The notes beneath the pieces are model-generated. The model was not told the origin of the DNA. It was given only the letters and a program-made list of their open reading frames with translations, and made no database searches. The position numbers were made by a program, and so were the translations under genes. 64,000 nt of DNA from Amphimedon queenslandica (Eukaryota; Porifera; Demospongiae; Haplosclerida; Niphatidae): positions 207,585-271,584 of the forward strand of contig NW_003546274.1 in NCBI RefSeq assembly GCF_000090795.2, read 5' to 3'. Shown here in pieces: positions 10,925 to 28,352 of this stretch. Each line of letters starts with the position of its first letter. The first letter of the stretch is position 1.

Positions 10925-13900
10925 ATGGAGCAATTAAAAGGAACAAGAAAGAGACTATCTCTCTTTTCTAAAGAAGCCAAGACTATTTTAACTGAAGCTG
11001 CAAGCAGTTACTCTCTCCTTACTAGTGACCAATCTCCTGACCAGCTGGGGGATCTGTCTGTCAAAGAAATAGAGAAAGAAGAGGTGGAAGAAGAGGCTAC
11101 TAATTCAGTTCAATGTAGCTCCTGTCACGTGACTTTCTCTGACAGGGAAGAACAGGTAAATGAATGCTAATCTTTTTAAATTAAAATTACTCCTTTATTT
11201 TACTTATTAATTTAATCTATTAATTGTAGGTATTGCATTACCAGTTGGATTGGCATAGACACAATTTAAAGAGGAAATTAAAGGGGCTGGCCCCTCCACT
11301 CTCACAGGATGACTTTGAACACCTTTCCGGTAATGAACAATTATTTATTATAAATTAATTTTATGAATAATTCGATATGTGAACTGTCAATTAATATGAG
11401 CACATATCTCCTCTACCTTCAGGTGACTTGTCTAGTATATCAGGGTCTGATGACACAAGCAGCGAGTCTGAAGAACAAGAAGGAGACACTCCCATTGCTA
11501 CAGTAGCAACATCGGGCTCACCTTTACTGACTTTTACTGTCACTGGAAGAGAGGATTTAAAGGAGACTTGTGCTATATACAAGACGATACTGATTAATAA
11601 AAAGGTGCCGTATGATGAAACTGAATGGAAGCTCTCTGTATGCATGTTTTGTACATGCTTGTATTCAAATTTTTAACGAGGGAAATTTAAAGTAGCTTGA
11701 TGCCAGCTATCCGATACTTGGTACCAATTGTTTCGTACGTGCGTATGAGATTGGAATGTTCTACATGTACTTTAATGATTATGTTGCTGGCATATCAGAT
11801 GACATACACATCACAGGCTGGTATTACCCTCTAACATTACTGCCTAGTCAATCCTGTTATTAGATTCCAGCTATAGCATACCATATCATAATTGCTTTAC
11901 CTGAACGTGATCACTCCAATTAGAATAATTGGTTTTCTCATCATAAATTACATGTATTATTTATTATGTTATTAACTTGATTATTATTTTTTTGGTAGGA
12001 TGAGACTGTTAGTTCTAGTGAAGTAATGGAGAATTTGGTCAGGCTGGCCACTGAGCCACAAATATGGATCGTACTAATGAAATCTGGAGGGCATTTCGCA
12101 GGTGCCATCTTTAAAAAGTACAAACAAAAAAGGGAAAACAATAAATAGCAATTTTCCTCCTTTTAAACCCTCCTCCTTGTTTCTCATTCCTCAATCTTCA
12201 ATCTCTTCTTCTCTTCTTTGCAGTTCGGTGGTCTTAGAACACAAGACGTTTCATCGTTACACGGTGAGAGCAAAAAGAGGAACTGTACAATCATCAAGGG
12301 ACTCTCATCAAGGAGGACACAAACCTCGCTCGGCTGGTGCTTCACTAAGGCGATACAACGAGGCCGCTCTAGAACAAGTTAGTATTACAATAATGTTTTG
12401 ATCAAAACGTTTACAGTATAAGCTGATTGATGTAATAAAAGTGGCATTTTTTAGATAGCCATACTTCAAAGCATTGGAGTATTGATAGAATTAGTGCTTT
12501 GAAAATCAACTTTTGGAAAAGCATGAACCAACAAGTTGGCATGTTTTAGTATATTATTTTGTCTCCTACTTGAATAGTACATGTAATGAAAGGCTCCTGC
12601 TGTAGGTGCTAATGTTATCTTGTTACACTAGGAGATCGAGTCCCTTCTGCTTAGTTGGAAAGAGCACTTCAAGATGGCATCTGCCATATTCACAAGAGCT
12701 CCTAGACATATTAAAAATCCTTTTAGTAGCACTAGCAAGAACTCACCTATACTTCCTGGTAAGAATATACACTCCATGGTAGCATCAACTGACAATGACA
12801 TGAATTAATGCTTTAGAATTTTTGTCTGGTCTGTAGATTATAGTACAGGGTATTTGTCAGAAATTGTCCATTTTCACAATATTTTCAGATTTATATGCAT
12901 GTACAGATTTATATACAGTTCCTTAAAAATTTAGCTGATTCCAATCAAAATTGCTTTTTTTATAACGCTCAAAATTTGATCAAAGGCTAAATTGCTAGGA
13001 GAGAATTCTCCATTTTCTCATTTTTTCTGATGCATATACATGTACTTATGCTAAGTTTGATTTTAATTAAAATTAGATTTTTTATAAATTTTTAAAGTCG
13101 CTCTGAAATCGGTCCAAAAGTACCTGTACTATATATAGTACAGTGACTTTGGCCAAATTTCATCAAAAATAAAAGGGGAAAATTCTCCGTTTTAACGAAT
13201 CTTTTATATTGCGTAAAAAGTTTGAGCTGATTTTAATTAAAATTAAATTGTGTAGAAATTTTCAAAGTTGCTTTAAATGTAATAAGTTTATCATTGTAAC
13301 TATATAATATTATGCATACATTTAGGCCCCGTTTACACTAATCCATTTTAACATGTAAACAGAGACTTTTTGATTCTGATACAGCTTCTGTTTACACTAA
13401 TACATGAAAATGCATCACCTATCCTAAGCAAAATGTAAACGGATACCAAAGTGGATACTTCTATAAACGAATGATAAATCTTATGAAAATGCAGCTGCTG
13501 GATTAGTGTAAACACTTGAAACGAATAATAGCAAAAACAACCCGGATTCAGTGAAGTGGTTAGTGTAAACGGGGTCTTAGCTTAATTTTTTTGTGTAGGA
13601 GATCAGCGTGTTAAGTCAATACCTTTTGCTACAAGACGTCCCACATTACATCAAGTTAAACTGGTCCACCAAACACTCTCTACACTTTATTGTGGGCTCT
13701 CACCACCTCCCATTACTACTAGTACCAAGAACACTGGTACCAAGAATACTGGTACTAAGATTACTGGTACCAAGAATGCTTGCGTCAAGGAGACTCATGT
13801 TGCACATAGTAAATGTGTTGCTGAATCATCAGGAATCACATGTACTAATGAAGTTGTGACTAATGAAGAGGTCATTGGTGATGGAGAAGATGAGGAAATA

Positions 13901-15251
13901 GATCAAAACGAGGACTTATTGTTAAAGACAAAGAAAAGAAGAAGAAGAAAGAAAGTGGAGAAGAAAGTTGAACTGGTAGACCCTCTAGTGGAAAGATTGC
14001 ATACTCTTTGTCATGGCAATGATATGGAATCACTAGTGACAATGCTAAGAGATAACAATGTACATTCATTAACTGATGTATCATCCACCAGTGAGACTCA
14101 TTCCCCTGATACTCAATCAACTAGTGATCCTCTGCTTGATATCAATGCTACCATATCAGATTCTACCTGCCTTCATGTTGCTTCATCACTTGGCCTAATT
14201 GATATACTGACAGTACTCATGGAGCATGGGGCAGACCCTACCATTAAGTATGTTAATTGCTCTCCATCTCTGGATCTTTTACATTAAGGTCCCTATACAC
14301 CAGGCAATGCTATTGCAGGCAATCTGTGGTTACTTTGATCTTCAGGCAACCTTGTTGCCTAGAATAGAAACATGTTCTATTCTAGGCAACACATTGCTTA
14401 CAACATCAAAGTAACCACAGATTGCCTGCAATAGAATTGCCTGGTGTATAGCGGCCTTTATGCATTACTAAAATTTATTAACTAAAACTTACTTATTTTA
14501 AATTTAGAGACGGAAATGGTAAAACCCCGTATGAGATTGCAATGGATAGACAGACTAGAGATGCTTTTAGACGTTTTATGAACCAGTGGCCTCAGGCTCA
14601 TGATTACAACAGTGCTCAGGTTTGTTGTGTAGATTATTATAATTATTTTTTAAATAATAATAATTAATATTAGATTCCCTGTCCACTGACAGGAGAGATG
14701 GAAGCTGTTAGGAGAGGGAAAAAAGCAGAAAAGAGACGACAACAGAAAAAAGCTCAGAAAGATAAGAAAAAGGTAAATGATGAGATCATATTTAGCTTTG
14801 GTTTTACTTTTCTAGGCTGAGTCACTTAGTAAAGAGATGAAGGCAACAGAAGAGTCACAGGCTAATGCAGCTGTTAATCTGAGTGAGAGGGAAAAGAGAG
14901 CATTAGCAGCTGAGAAAAGGATGGCAGCACTAGCAGACATCGACCTAACAAAGTAAAATAAAAAAACATATATAATTACTATTTAACTTAACTGCTATAA
15001 AAACATAAACATAATAGCCTTTATCTATTTTTATGCTATTATATTTATTTCCATTTGTTTTGTGCACTTGTACTTTTATCATGTTAAATAATAAACAATT
15101 ATTTGTATGTTACAGGTATGGGAAGTGTGATTGGTGTAGCTCTACTTTATGTGGAGTTGTTCCTTTTGAAAGGCTCCAGCACAAGTATTGCTCTATTGAC
15201 TGTGTTAGGGAGCATAGGACATTTTTATCAGAGCAGAAATTGGAAAAGTGA
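10925..15251 (+). CDS. ANKZF1: ANKZF1/Vms1-type peptidyl-tRNA release factor of ribosome quality control
   Basis: Releases nascent chains from stalled 60S ribosomes and binds p97/VCP. Eleven exons: 10925-11155, 11230-11329, 11423-11637, 11999-12117, 12224-12377, 12632-12758, 13599-14247, 14508-14619, 14674-14772, 14816-14952, 15116-15251; 692 residues. Domains in order: C2H2 finger CSSCHVTF...[16 protein letters not shown]1 release-factor-like domain with GGHFAGAIF and [17 protein letters not shown], whose Gln matches the catalytic Gln of the family; a repetitive TKNTGTK linker; basic KKRRRRKK; two ankyrin repeats ([25 protein letters not shown] region); a VCP-interacting motif [11 protein letters not shown] (R-x5-AA-xx-R); and a C-terminal zinc finger CDWCSS...[10 protein letters not shown]. 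The assignment is firm. Confidence 0.95.
12835..13275. repeat. Type-B intronic repeat copies (degenerate)
   Basis: In the ANKZF1 intron 12759-13598. Shares the TGATTCCAATCAAAATT and TTTCTGATGCATATACATG parts of the dispersed family, with an imperfect TACCTGTACTATATATAGTACAG palindromic centre (two arms of GTACTATA/TATAGTAC). Confidence 0.7.
13325..13576. mobile_element. PIF/Harbinger-like MITE
   Basis: Ends GGCCCCGTTTACACTAA and TTAGTGTAAACGGGGTC are inverted copies, each flanked by TTA (13322-13324, 13577-13579). 252 bp, non-coding. A three-base TWA duplication and GGCC-type ends suit PIF/Harbinger; superfamily is inference. Confidence 0.8.
14287..14457. mobile_element. Fold-back MITE, nearly fully palindromic, in ANKZF1 intron
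   Basis: 171 bp with arms of about 55-60 bases: AGGTCCCTATACACCAGGCAA at the left has its inverted counterpart TTGCCTGGTGTATAGCGGCCT at the right, and the match continues through GGCAATCTGTGGTTACTTTGAT. TTA flanks both ends (14284-14286, 14458-14460). Same target preference as the element at 13325. Confidence 0.85.
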
Positions 15252-15644
15252 AAAACTAATCATGTTTTTAATTTTTTTGTTTTGTGTAAATTTAAAATCA
15301 TTCATTGGTTTTGTTTATAATCGTATGAATAATGAAGATGATGTAATCTGCTGATGTGCAGTGTGCGTTAATGATATTCATTGTGCTGAGTCTGGTTAAA
15401 TTTCCATACCTCTGTTCCCATACTCCGGAACGGGAATAAGAAATACAAGAACGTGCCTTTAGTACACACAGTCATCAGAAGAGAGGAGACAGGGAGACAC
15501 TAAAGACTGATGTCTAAAGGATAACTAGACGAGTAGCCATTACATAAGTCTTCTCCTTCTCTTCGTCTTTCTCTTGGCTTGTTCTGTGATCCTTCTCTGT
15601 CAGTCACTCTGGGAGGGAAGGAGAGCTAGGGACGCTATACATAA
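15252..15644. other. Spacer ANKZF1 to UNK, holding the UNK promoter and 5' leader
   Basis: 393 bp between genes on the same strand. Contains GGAACGGGAAT near 15427 and pyrimidine-rich leader sequence. I see no other gene. Confidence 0.5.
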
Positions 15645-17006
15645 ATGGCTGGTAGCAACATCACTCCTCCCAGCCAACCCATAGAGACGAGGGCTGGCAG
15701 TGCTAGTGGACTCAACACTCAGTCAGAGAAACCATTCCATTACACGTTAGGGAGAGACCCATAAACAGCTCTCTGTCTCTCTTCTACCTTTCCTCTCATC
15801 CTTCCCTTGTATTTCCTTTTGTCTATCTACATTCTTAAATCTTAGTACACACACACTTATAGACCTTTATCTTCCTTTTCTCTTCCCCCCTCTCTCTCTT
15901 TCTCTCTTTTAACAGTTATTTGAAGGAGTTTCGTGTCGAACAGTGCAAACTCTTCCTCCAGCACAAGTGTACGCAGCACAGACCCTATACTTGTTTTTAT
16001 TGGCACTTTATGAATCAGAGGAGGCGGAGACCAGTCAGGAGGAGGGAGGGTACCTTTAATTACAGTCCGGATACATATTGTTCCACATACGATGAGAACA
16101 CTGGGCTATGTCCCAATGGAGATGAGTAAGATATACAGAACATGAACATGAACATGCATCATGTGTATTATGTAAGATTACACTATGTCATATTACATGT
16201 ATAATGGACTAGCATGGTGTGTATCTGTCTCTTAGTGTGTGTGTGTGTGTGTGTTGTATGACATTCCAGTATTGTATTACTACTTATTATCTTCTCTTAA
16301 TCCTAATCTCCAGGTGTCCATACTTGCATCGCAATGCCGGTGACACTGAGAGGAGATACCACTTGCGTTACTACAAGACGAGTACTTGTGTGTACGAGAC
16401 TGACTCAAGAGGTTTCTGTGTGAAGAATGGCCCCCACTGTGCCTTTGCTCATGGCCCACACGACCTCCGCTCCCCTATCTATGACATACGGGAGCTGACA
16501 GGAGAGGGGGAAGAGGATCGGCTAGTTTCCCCTCTGGTCGGCAGCCTAGAGAGAGAGAAAGGTGTCCTTGTTGATGATCCAAGATGGCATGGTGAGCCAC
16601 GCCCGGGCCCAACCCTTGCAGCTGTATTTTTCCCACTTGAAAAGCCTGTTATGATAACATTGTTATGAGGACTGAGTGATAGATGCATGTAAATGTACTG
16701 TAGATGGACTGAAATTTGATTTGGTTTCAGTTTTGGTGTATGTATGTACATGTAACTCTATAAGTAGCACATGAAACATGTAATGTAATCAAAGAGATAT
16801 GTACATGTATACCGAATCATGTTATATTTAATTTCAACATCACACACACACACACACACACACACAATGCTTTATTATAATAACAGATGCAGCCACACTG
16901 CTACTGTGTGTGAAGCACTAGCAGTCTGTATTCAATCAAGAGTAGATTCAATCTGCTGTATGTGTATAGAGCAATGGGAATATATGTACATGTACATGCA
17001 TTATAA

Positions 17007-17045
<39 letters not shown>

Positions 17046-17124
17046 GGTTTGAGGGAAATAATTACAAGACAAAAACAACATAATCTATTATTGACATATT
17101 TCAATTACGCTTGAGTGGCCCCCT

Positions 17125-17188
<64 letters not shown>

Positions 17189-17205
17189 TCTCTCTCTCTC
17201 TCTCA

Positions 17206-17270
<65 letters not shown>

Positions 17271-19692
17271 ACTCTCTCTCTCTCTTTTTTTTGTTTTCTC
17301 TTTCTTACTGTATATTCTCTCTCTATTCTATGTAGATTCTAGTTTTGTCCTAACTTATTACAAAACAGATCCCTGCAAACGCCCACCCAGACTCTGTCGC
17401 CAAGGCTACGCCTGTCCATTCTATCATAACAACAAAGATAGAAGAAGAACACCAAAAACTTTTAAATATAGGTAAGAGAGAGAGAGAGGAGAGAGAGAGA
17501 GATGTAATCATGATTGGTTTTTCCAGGTCCACCCCATGTCCTGATGTTAAGATTAACGATGAATGGGGCGATCCTGTTAACTGTGATCAGAAAGACCAAT
17601 GCTGCTATTGTCACACTAGGACCGAGCAGCAATTCCATCCAGAGGTAATAAATAATAAATAAAACACTGGGGCATGCTAATTTAGTACTAGTTGTACACA
17701 TTCTAATGATGAAGCAGAATTTCTCATTGCCTGGCATGCACCATGTTACTACCTACTACTGTACATGTACATGTATGCAGATTGAACTTATAATAATAAT
17801 ATTATTATTATTAGTACATTTTTTGCTGTGTAGTGTAGTCTTACTATGTTTTTTGTTAATTTTGAGCTCGGTGTGTATTATTACATGAGGTTTGTGTTTG
17901 TGTATTCTTGGCAGTTTGTGTACATGAGTGTATTATACATGTATACATGTGCATGTATACATGTACATGTACATGTATATGTGCATGTATGCTTCTTGTG
18001 TATGTAGCCTTTGCCAATTTCTGTTTGTCACCAAGTTATTTGATGTTGCTTTATATGCTTCCTTCCTTCTCTCACCTTCTCCCCTCCCTCTCTTTCTTTA
18101 TCTCTCCAGATATACAAGTCCACTAGGTGTAATGATGTTCAGTCGACTGGTTATTGTCCCAGAGGACCTTATTGTGCCTTCGCTCATGATGACAGTAAGA
18201 GAGAGGGAGGGGGAGAGAAAGAGAGAGGGGGGAGGGGGAAGAGAAAGAGGGATGGAGAGAGAGGGGGAAGAGAAAGAGAGAGAGGGGGAGGAAACGGGAT
18301 GTACATGTACATGTGTGTATACATGTACATGTACATGTACAATGTAATTGTACATACAAAAACTCAATTTTTTATATTTCCTAATCAACAGAGGAATTAT
18401 CTGCTCCTCGAGAACTAACTGAAGAACCAATGACACCTGAAACTGCTGTGAGCTCTCTAGATTTATTTTCCTTCGTCCTTTTAAAAATTTTTCGTTTCTT
18501 ATAGTCATCAATATCACTCGATGATAATACATCAGGTGTTACTGGTGGTGGGTCACGCCCATCTTCTGCCATCACGCCCTCTCATATTGATGCCCCCTCG
18601 TTCCAACGAGCCCCCGGGGCCGAAGTGAGGAGTAGAAGTATAGGAGAAGAGGATAGTCAGGTGGGTGTGGTTTTATGATTGATGGTAGTACATAAATAAA
18701 CGTTTGATATGGTTTAGGCTTATTTGAAAAAACAGCTCCAGGCGATTGATAGCGACCAGAGCTTGGATGAATCAGAAAAGCAAAGAAGAAAACAAGTTAG
18801 CTTAATCTACTCTCGTCATTGATGTCTCCATTATGTGCACAATGTATCACTTTCTTTTAGAGCTTGTTACGTTTGTCATTCGTTGGTCCCAGTGGTGTTA
18901 GAATGAGTCCTGATACTGGGTCTGGGTTCCAGGTTGGGAGTCTTCCCAGTAGCATCAGTGAGTCTGTTGATGTCGCCATTGGACAGAGTGTGGAGGACCT
19001 TTCTCTCGATGAGACCGACCCTTTGATGGACCACCAGTCCTTATTGATGCAAGGAGAAGAGGTGAGAGGGAGGGAGGGGAGGGGGGGAGGGAGGGAAGGA
19101 GAAGGAGGGGAGGGAGGGAGAGGGAGAAGAGGGAAAAGAGGTCAGAGGGAGAAGAGGTCAGAGGGAGGGAGGAGAGGGAAAAGAGGTCAGAGGGAGGGAG
19201 AAGGAGAGGGAGGGAGAGAGAGGGAGGGACAGGGAGGGAGAGAGAGGGAGGGGGAGGGACAGGGAGAAGAGGTGAGAAGGAGGGAGGGAGAAGGTGGAAA
19301 AGATGAACGGAAGCACAATGATTTGTAGTATGTAGAGTATTTATGGTGGAAGCTTCGGAGAAGGAAAGAAAGGCAGAGAGAGATAGAGTCACTCACATGA
19401 CTTGAATACAAAGCATTGCTCCACCATTACATCATACACTATACATGTACACTGTTCGGTTTACATGTACTTGTATTGATTCTCTCTTATTTACGCATTC
19501 CTTACTTATTATGAGTGCTATGATTAATGAAGTCAGCCCTGTACTGTAGAGTATGGAATGATAACAGGTTTATTATTATGACTGTCACTTGTATTTGTTC
19601 TCCCTCCTTTGTGCATCATTTTATAATAATGCATGTCTTTCTCTTTTTGTCTTCTCTCCTCCTGTTAAATAAGTTAATTATTAAACCTACAT

Positions 19693-19728
<36 letters not shown>

Positions 19729-21210
19729 GCATTAGTATTATAAAAGAAGGACAAAAAGTACAACACAACACACACACACACAATAAAACACAATATATTA
19801 TTATTATTATTATTATTACATGTATAATTATTATCATAAAATCCTTCATTCCTATACTGTATAGATCCTGCCCCATGTGTCACATAGTTCTGGTTCTGGT
19901 CCCATTATCAGTCAGTCCCCAGTGGCACAGGGTTTCCTTCAGTCCCTCCAGTCGCCGTTCGTAGGGTTCTCCTCTCCCCTCGGCTCCTCCTTCTCTCCCT
20001 TTCCTGCCCCTCATCATATACAGCCACTTCAAACTAACCTTGGATTGGCCACGCCTACTTCTCCCCTTACGTCCGCGGCAGCCGCAATGTCTCCTAGTTC
20101 CAATCGAGGGCTCACGATGGCTCAGATCGTCCAATCAAATGCTTCGGGGAGGGCACCTGGTTCTCCATCTCGCTTATCTGCTCCAGCGGTAAGCTCATTA
20201 AATGAGTGGGCGTAAGACCAGTGTACATGTGTTAAGCATTAGTTGTCTTATTACTGGTACTGGTAATTACATGTACATCTATCATGATAGCAATTTTATC
20301 ACTATATTGACCAGGCCAATTTTTATTTAAACTTATACATGTGTTTAACCTACATGTACATGTACATGTACTTGTACAATGTACATGTACTTCATATTTA
20401 ATCTACATGTACATGTATCATTTGCACATTGTGCATGTACGTGTACATATGTACACATATTTTAGGGTGTTGGTGAGAATAGGCAGCAAGAAGTCACTGA
20501 TGACTTGAAGCAGCAGACTAAGAGCAGTCTCTCTGGTCTCCATGAGCCGTGGAAGCAGACGAAGCAACAGACTCCATGGAAGGTTGAGGGTGAAGGTCTG
20601 GGGGGCAGTCAGACTGTTAGTTTGTTAAGAGAAGACATCAACCTACATCAACTGACACTGATTCAACTCTTCAAGGTCCAGCATCAAATTAAACATGATT
20701 TGGATTGTGTCAGCTCAGTAAGTGTTACTATTAGTATGTACATGTATGTATATGTACATGTACATACATGTACAAGTACATGTTATGTTTTGTATGATAT
20801 CAATTTTTCTAAGTTAAATTTTTAAAGCACATGTAAGCAATTTCATTCAAAAACGATTCAAAAATATCATTTTTATACCTTTCACTTTCTGTTTTCTTTC
20901 CCTCCCCCCTCTCTCTCTCTCCCTCTCCCTCCCCCTCTCTCTCCCTCTTCCTCCCCCATCTCTTTCTTTCAAGGCTATCAGGTCAAGGATGTCCGTTCCC
21001 TGTACTTCGTGCCATGAGTTCTCTCGCTCTGTTTTATTCCAGCCTTGTCAGCATTTTGTCCTCTGTCAGAGGTGCAGTGACCGACTCCAGGACCCGATCC
21101 AATGCCCTCACTGTCATGGTAGAATTAGCTCAAGAACAACATTATTATTATCAGAAGAGGAGAGAGAGAAATTACATGTATCTCACCATTTGTCTTCTTC
21201 GTATCGTTAG
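15645..21210 (+). CDS. UNK: Unkempt-family CCCH zinc-finger and RING protein
   Basis: An RNA-binding translational regulator. Thirteen exons: 15645-15745, 15916-16125, 16314-16591, 17336-17471, 17527-17644, 18110-18194, 18392-18447, 18505-18660, 18718-18795, 18861-19061, 19865-20188, 20466-20717, 20974-21210; 743 residues. The N-terminal half is a run of CCCH fingers with near-identical Unkempt phrases: TYLKEFRVEQCKLF, HKCTQHRPYTCFYWHF, GDTERRYHLRYYKT, HCAFAHGPHDLRSP, CKRPPRLCRQGYACPFYH, YCPRGPYCAFAHDD. A Ser/Pro-rich middle follows, then a short coiled stretch (LHQLTLIQLFKVQHQIKHDL) and a C-terminal RING-like domain CTSCHEFS...CQHFVLCQRC...CPHC. Several introns hold CT, CA or GTACAT repeats. 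Firm call; UNK versus UNKL is not meaningful in this lineage. Confidence 0.96.
17126..17287. repeat. CT dinucleotide repeat in UNK intron
   Basis: About 160 bases of (CT)n broken by occasional CA, a few tens of bases upstream of the exon at 17336, so it may act as an extended polypyrimidine tract. Confidence 0.95.
19062..19300. repeat. Purine-rich GGGAGA/GAAGAGG low-complexity tract
   Basis: Begins at the UNK exon-10 donor (gtgaga) and runs as G/A-only sequence for about 240 bases. Open frames of RGEGGR type here are artefacts of base composition. Confidence 0.9.
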
Positions 21211-22134
21211 CAATTTATTATTATTATTAATTATTATTATATTCATTTATTCTTATATCTTATGCTTAGTAATATATATATATATTATTATATTAGTTTT
21301 GTGATTTTGTGGGTGTTGGAGGCTCCGCCCACTCTATATTATTATTATTTGGTATTTTAGGTGGTTTAGTATTCTTCAAATTGTCAAATTGTATCATATT
21401 ATTATTATTATCATTATTATTATTATTGCAGAGAGAGGCACAAATTATCCATCTCTCCCTTTCTCTCTATCTCTCCTAATTTCAGTTCATTTCATGTGTT
21501 TAATGCTACTACTTAAAACGTAGCTAGTTCATTTTAATTATTATTATTATTATTATTTTACTCTCACTCTACAGCATAGATGTTTATTGATAGTTATTCT
21601 CATAGCCAATTATCTCTCATTTATTATTATTATTATTATTGCTATTAATTATTCTTCTTATTATTATTATCCATTCCCCTTTCTCTCTTGTATTATTCCT
21701 ATCATTGAATATAATAAATTATTATATTTATCAAGTGAAGGCATTTATTTTTTGTCGTTATTGTTATTATGGAACTCTTTTTATTTTCAATATTATTATT
21801 ATTTTTAGAACATTAATTTTTCTGAATTTGAAGAAAATAATGAGACAAAAAGTTACATTACTGGTGACATCAATAAACATTAATGGGTTATTTTATTGTA
21901 AAATAACATGGCCATGCTCAGAATTCAAAGTTCCAGTCACAATCAACTTAAACTTTCTATGCCGCATAAGAAGACAGAAATACAGGTACATATACATGCA
22001 TGTAGAGGGTAGTTTCGGAGCCAATTTTTAGAAAAACCCAATAGTTCTGTGACATATTTCGGATATTAAATAATTATTATTAATATTGGATTACAAAATC
22101 AGTGAAATAAACGTAACATAAAAACAATCATTTG
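21211..22134. other. Convergent intergenic region, UNK / TXNDC11
   Basis: 924 bp, very AT-rich with several TTA/ATT microsatellites. A degenerate copy of the dispersed repeat core (AACTTAAACTTTCTATGC...GTTTCGGAGCCAATTTTTAG) lies at about 21885-22060. No gene is seen; frames of Ile/Tyr-rich peptide come from TTATTA repeats. Confidence 0.6.
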
Positions 22135-27899
<5,765 letters not shown>

Positions 27900-28352
27900 G
27901 AGAGAGACTTGACTTCATCACGTGGGTGCGCATTAATAAGAACAATGGCCCAATTGATTATCGGTTTAATGATTTTATACGTTGTACTAATTTAAGTTAT
28001 TCATAATAATAATAATAATATTAATATTAGTATTATTACCATTATTGATACGAAAAGTCACACAAGATAAATTATAACAACAACACAATACCGGACTGAA
28101 TCAACAAAGAAAGAGAGGGAGAGAGAGTGAAAGCAAAACAGTAACATTAATGGTTATTCATAATAATATATATAATCATTATAGTTAGTAGCACGTAAAG
28201 CTGAATAGTGTAAGGTTCAAGAGTAACACAAACAAAGAAAGAGAGAGAGATCGCAAGAGAAAGAAAGTCTATAATATTATTATGACATGAAGAGAGAAAA
28301 TCGTGATACTATAATAATAATTATTACTACCATAAAACTCTCTCCTTTCATC
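27900..28352. promoter_or_regulatory. TXNDC11 promoter region downstream of the G alpha gene
   Basis: 453 bp between tandem minus-strand genes. A CACGTG E-box lies at 27919-27924, 20 bases before the TXNDC11 ATG. The rest is AT-rich with TAA and GA microsatellites. Promoter role inferred. Confidence 0.45.

Noticed and set aside
21587-22031. Ile/Tyr-rich frames after UNK
   Set aside because: Produced by TTATTA microsatellites and AT-rich 3' sequence.
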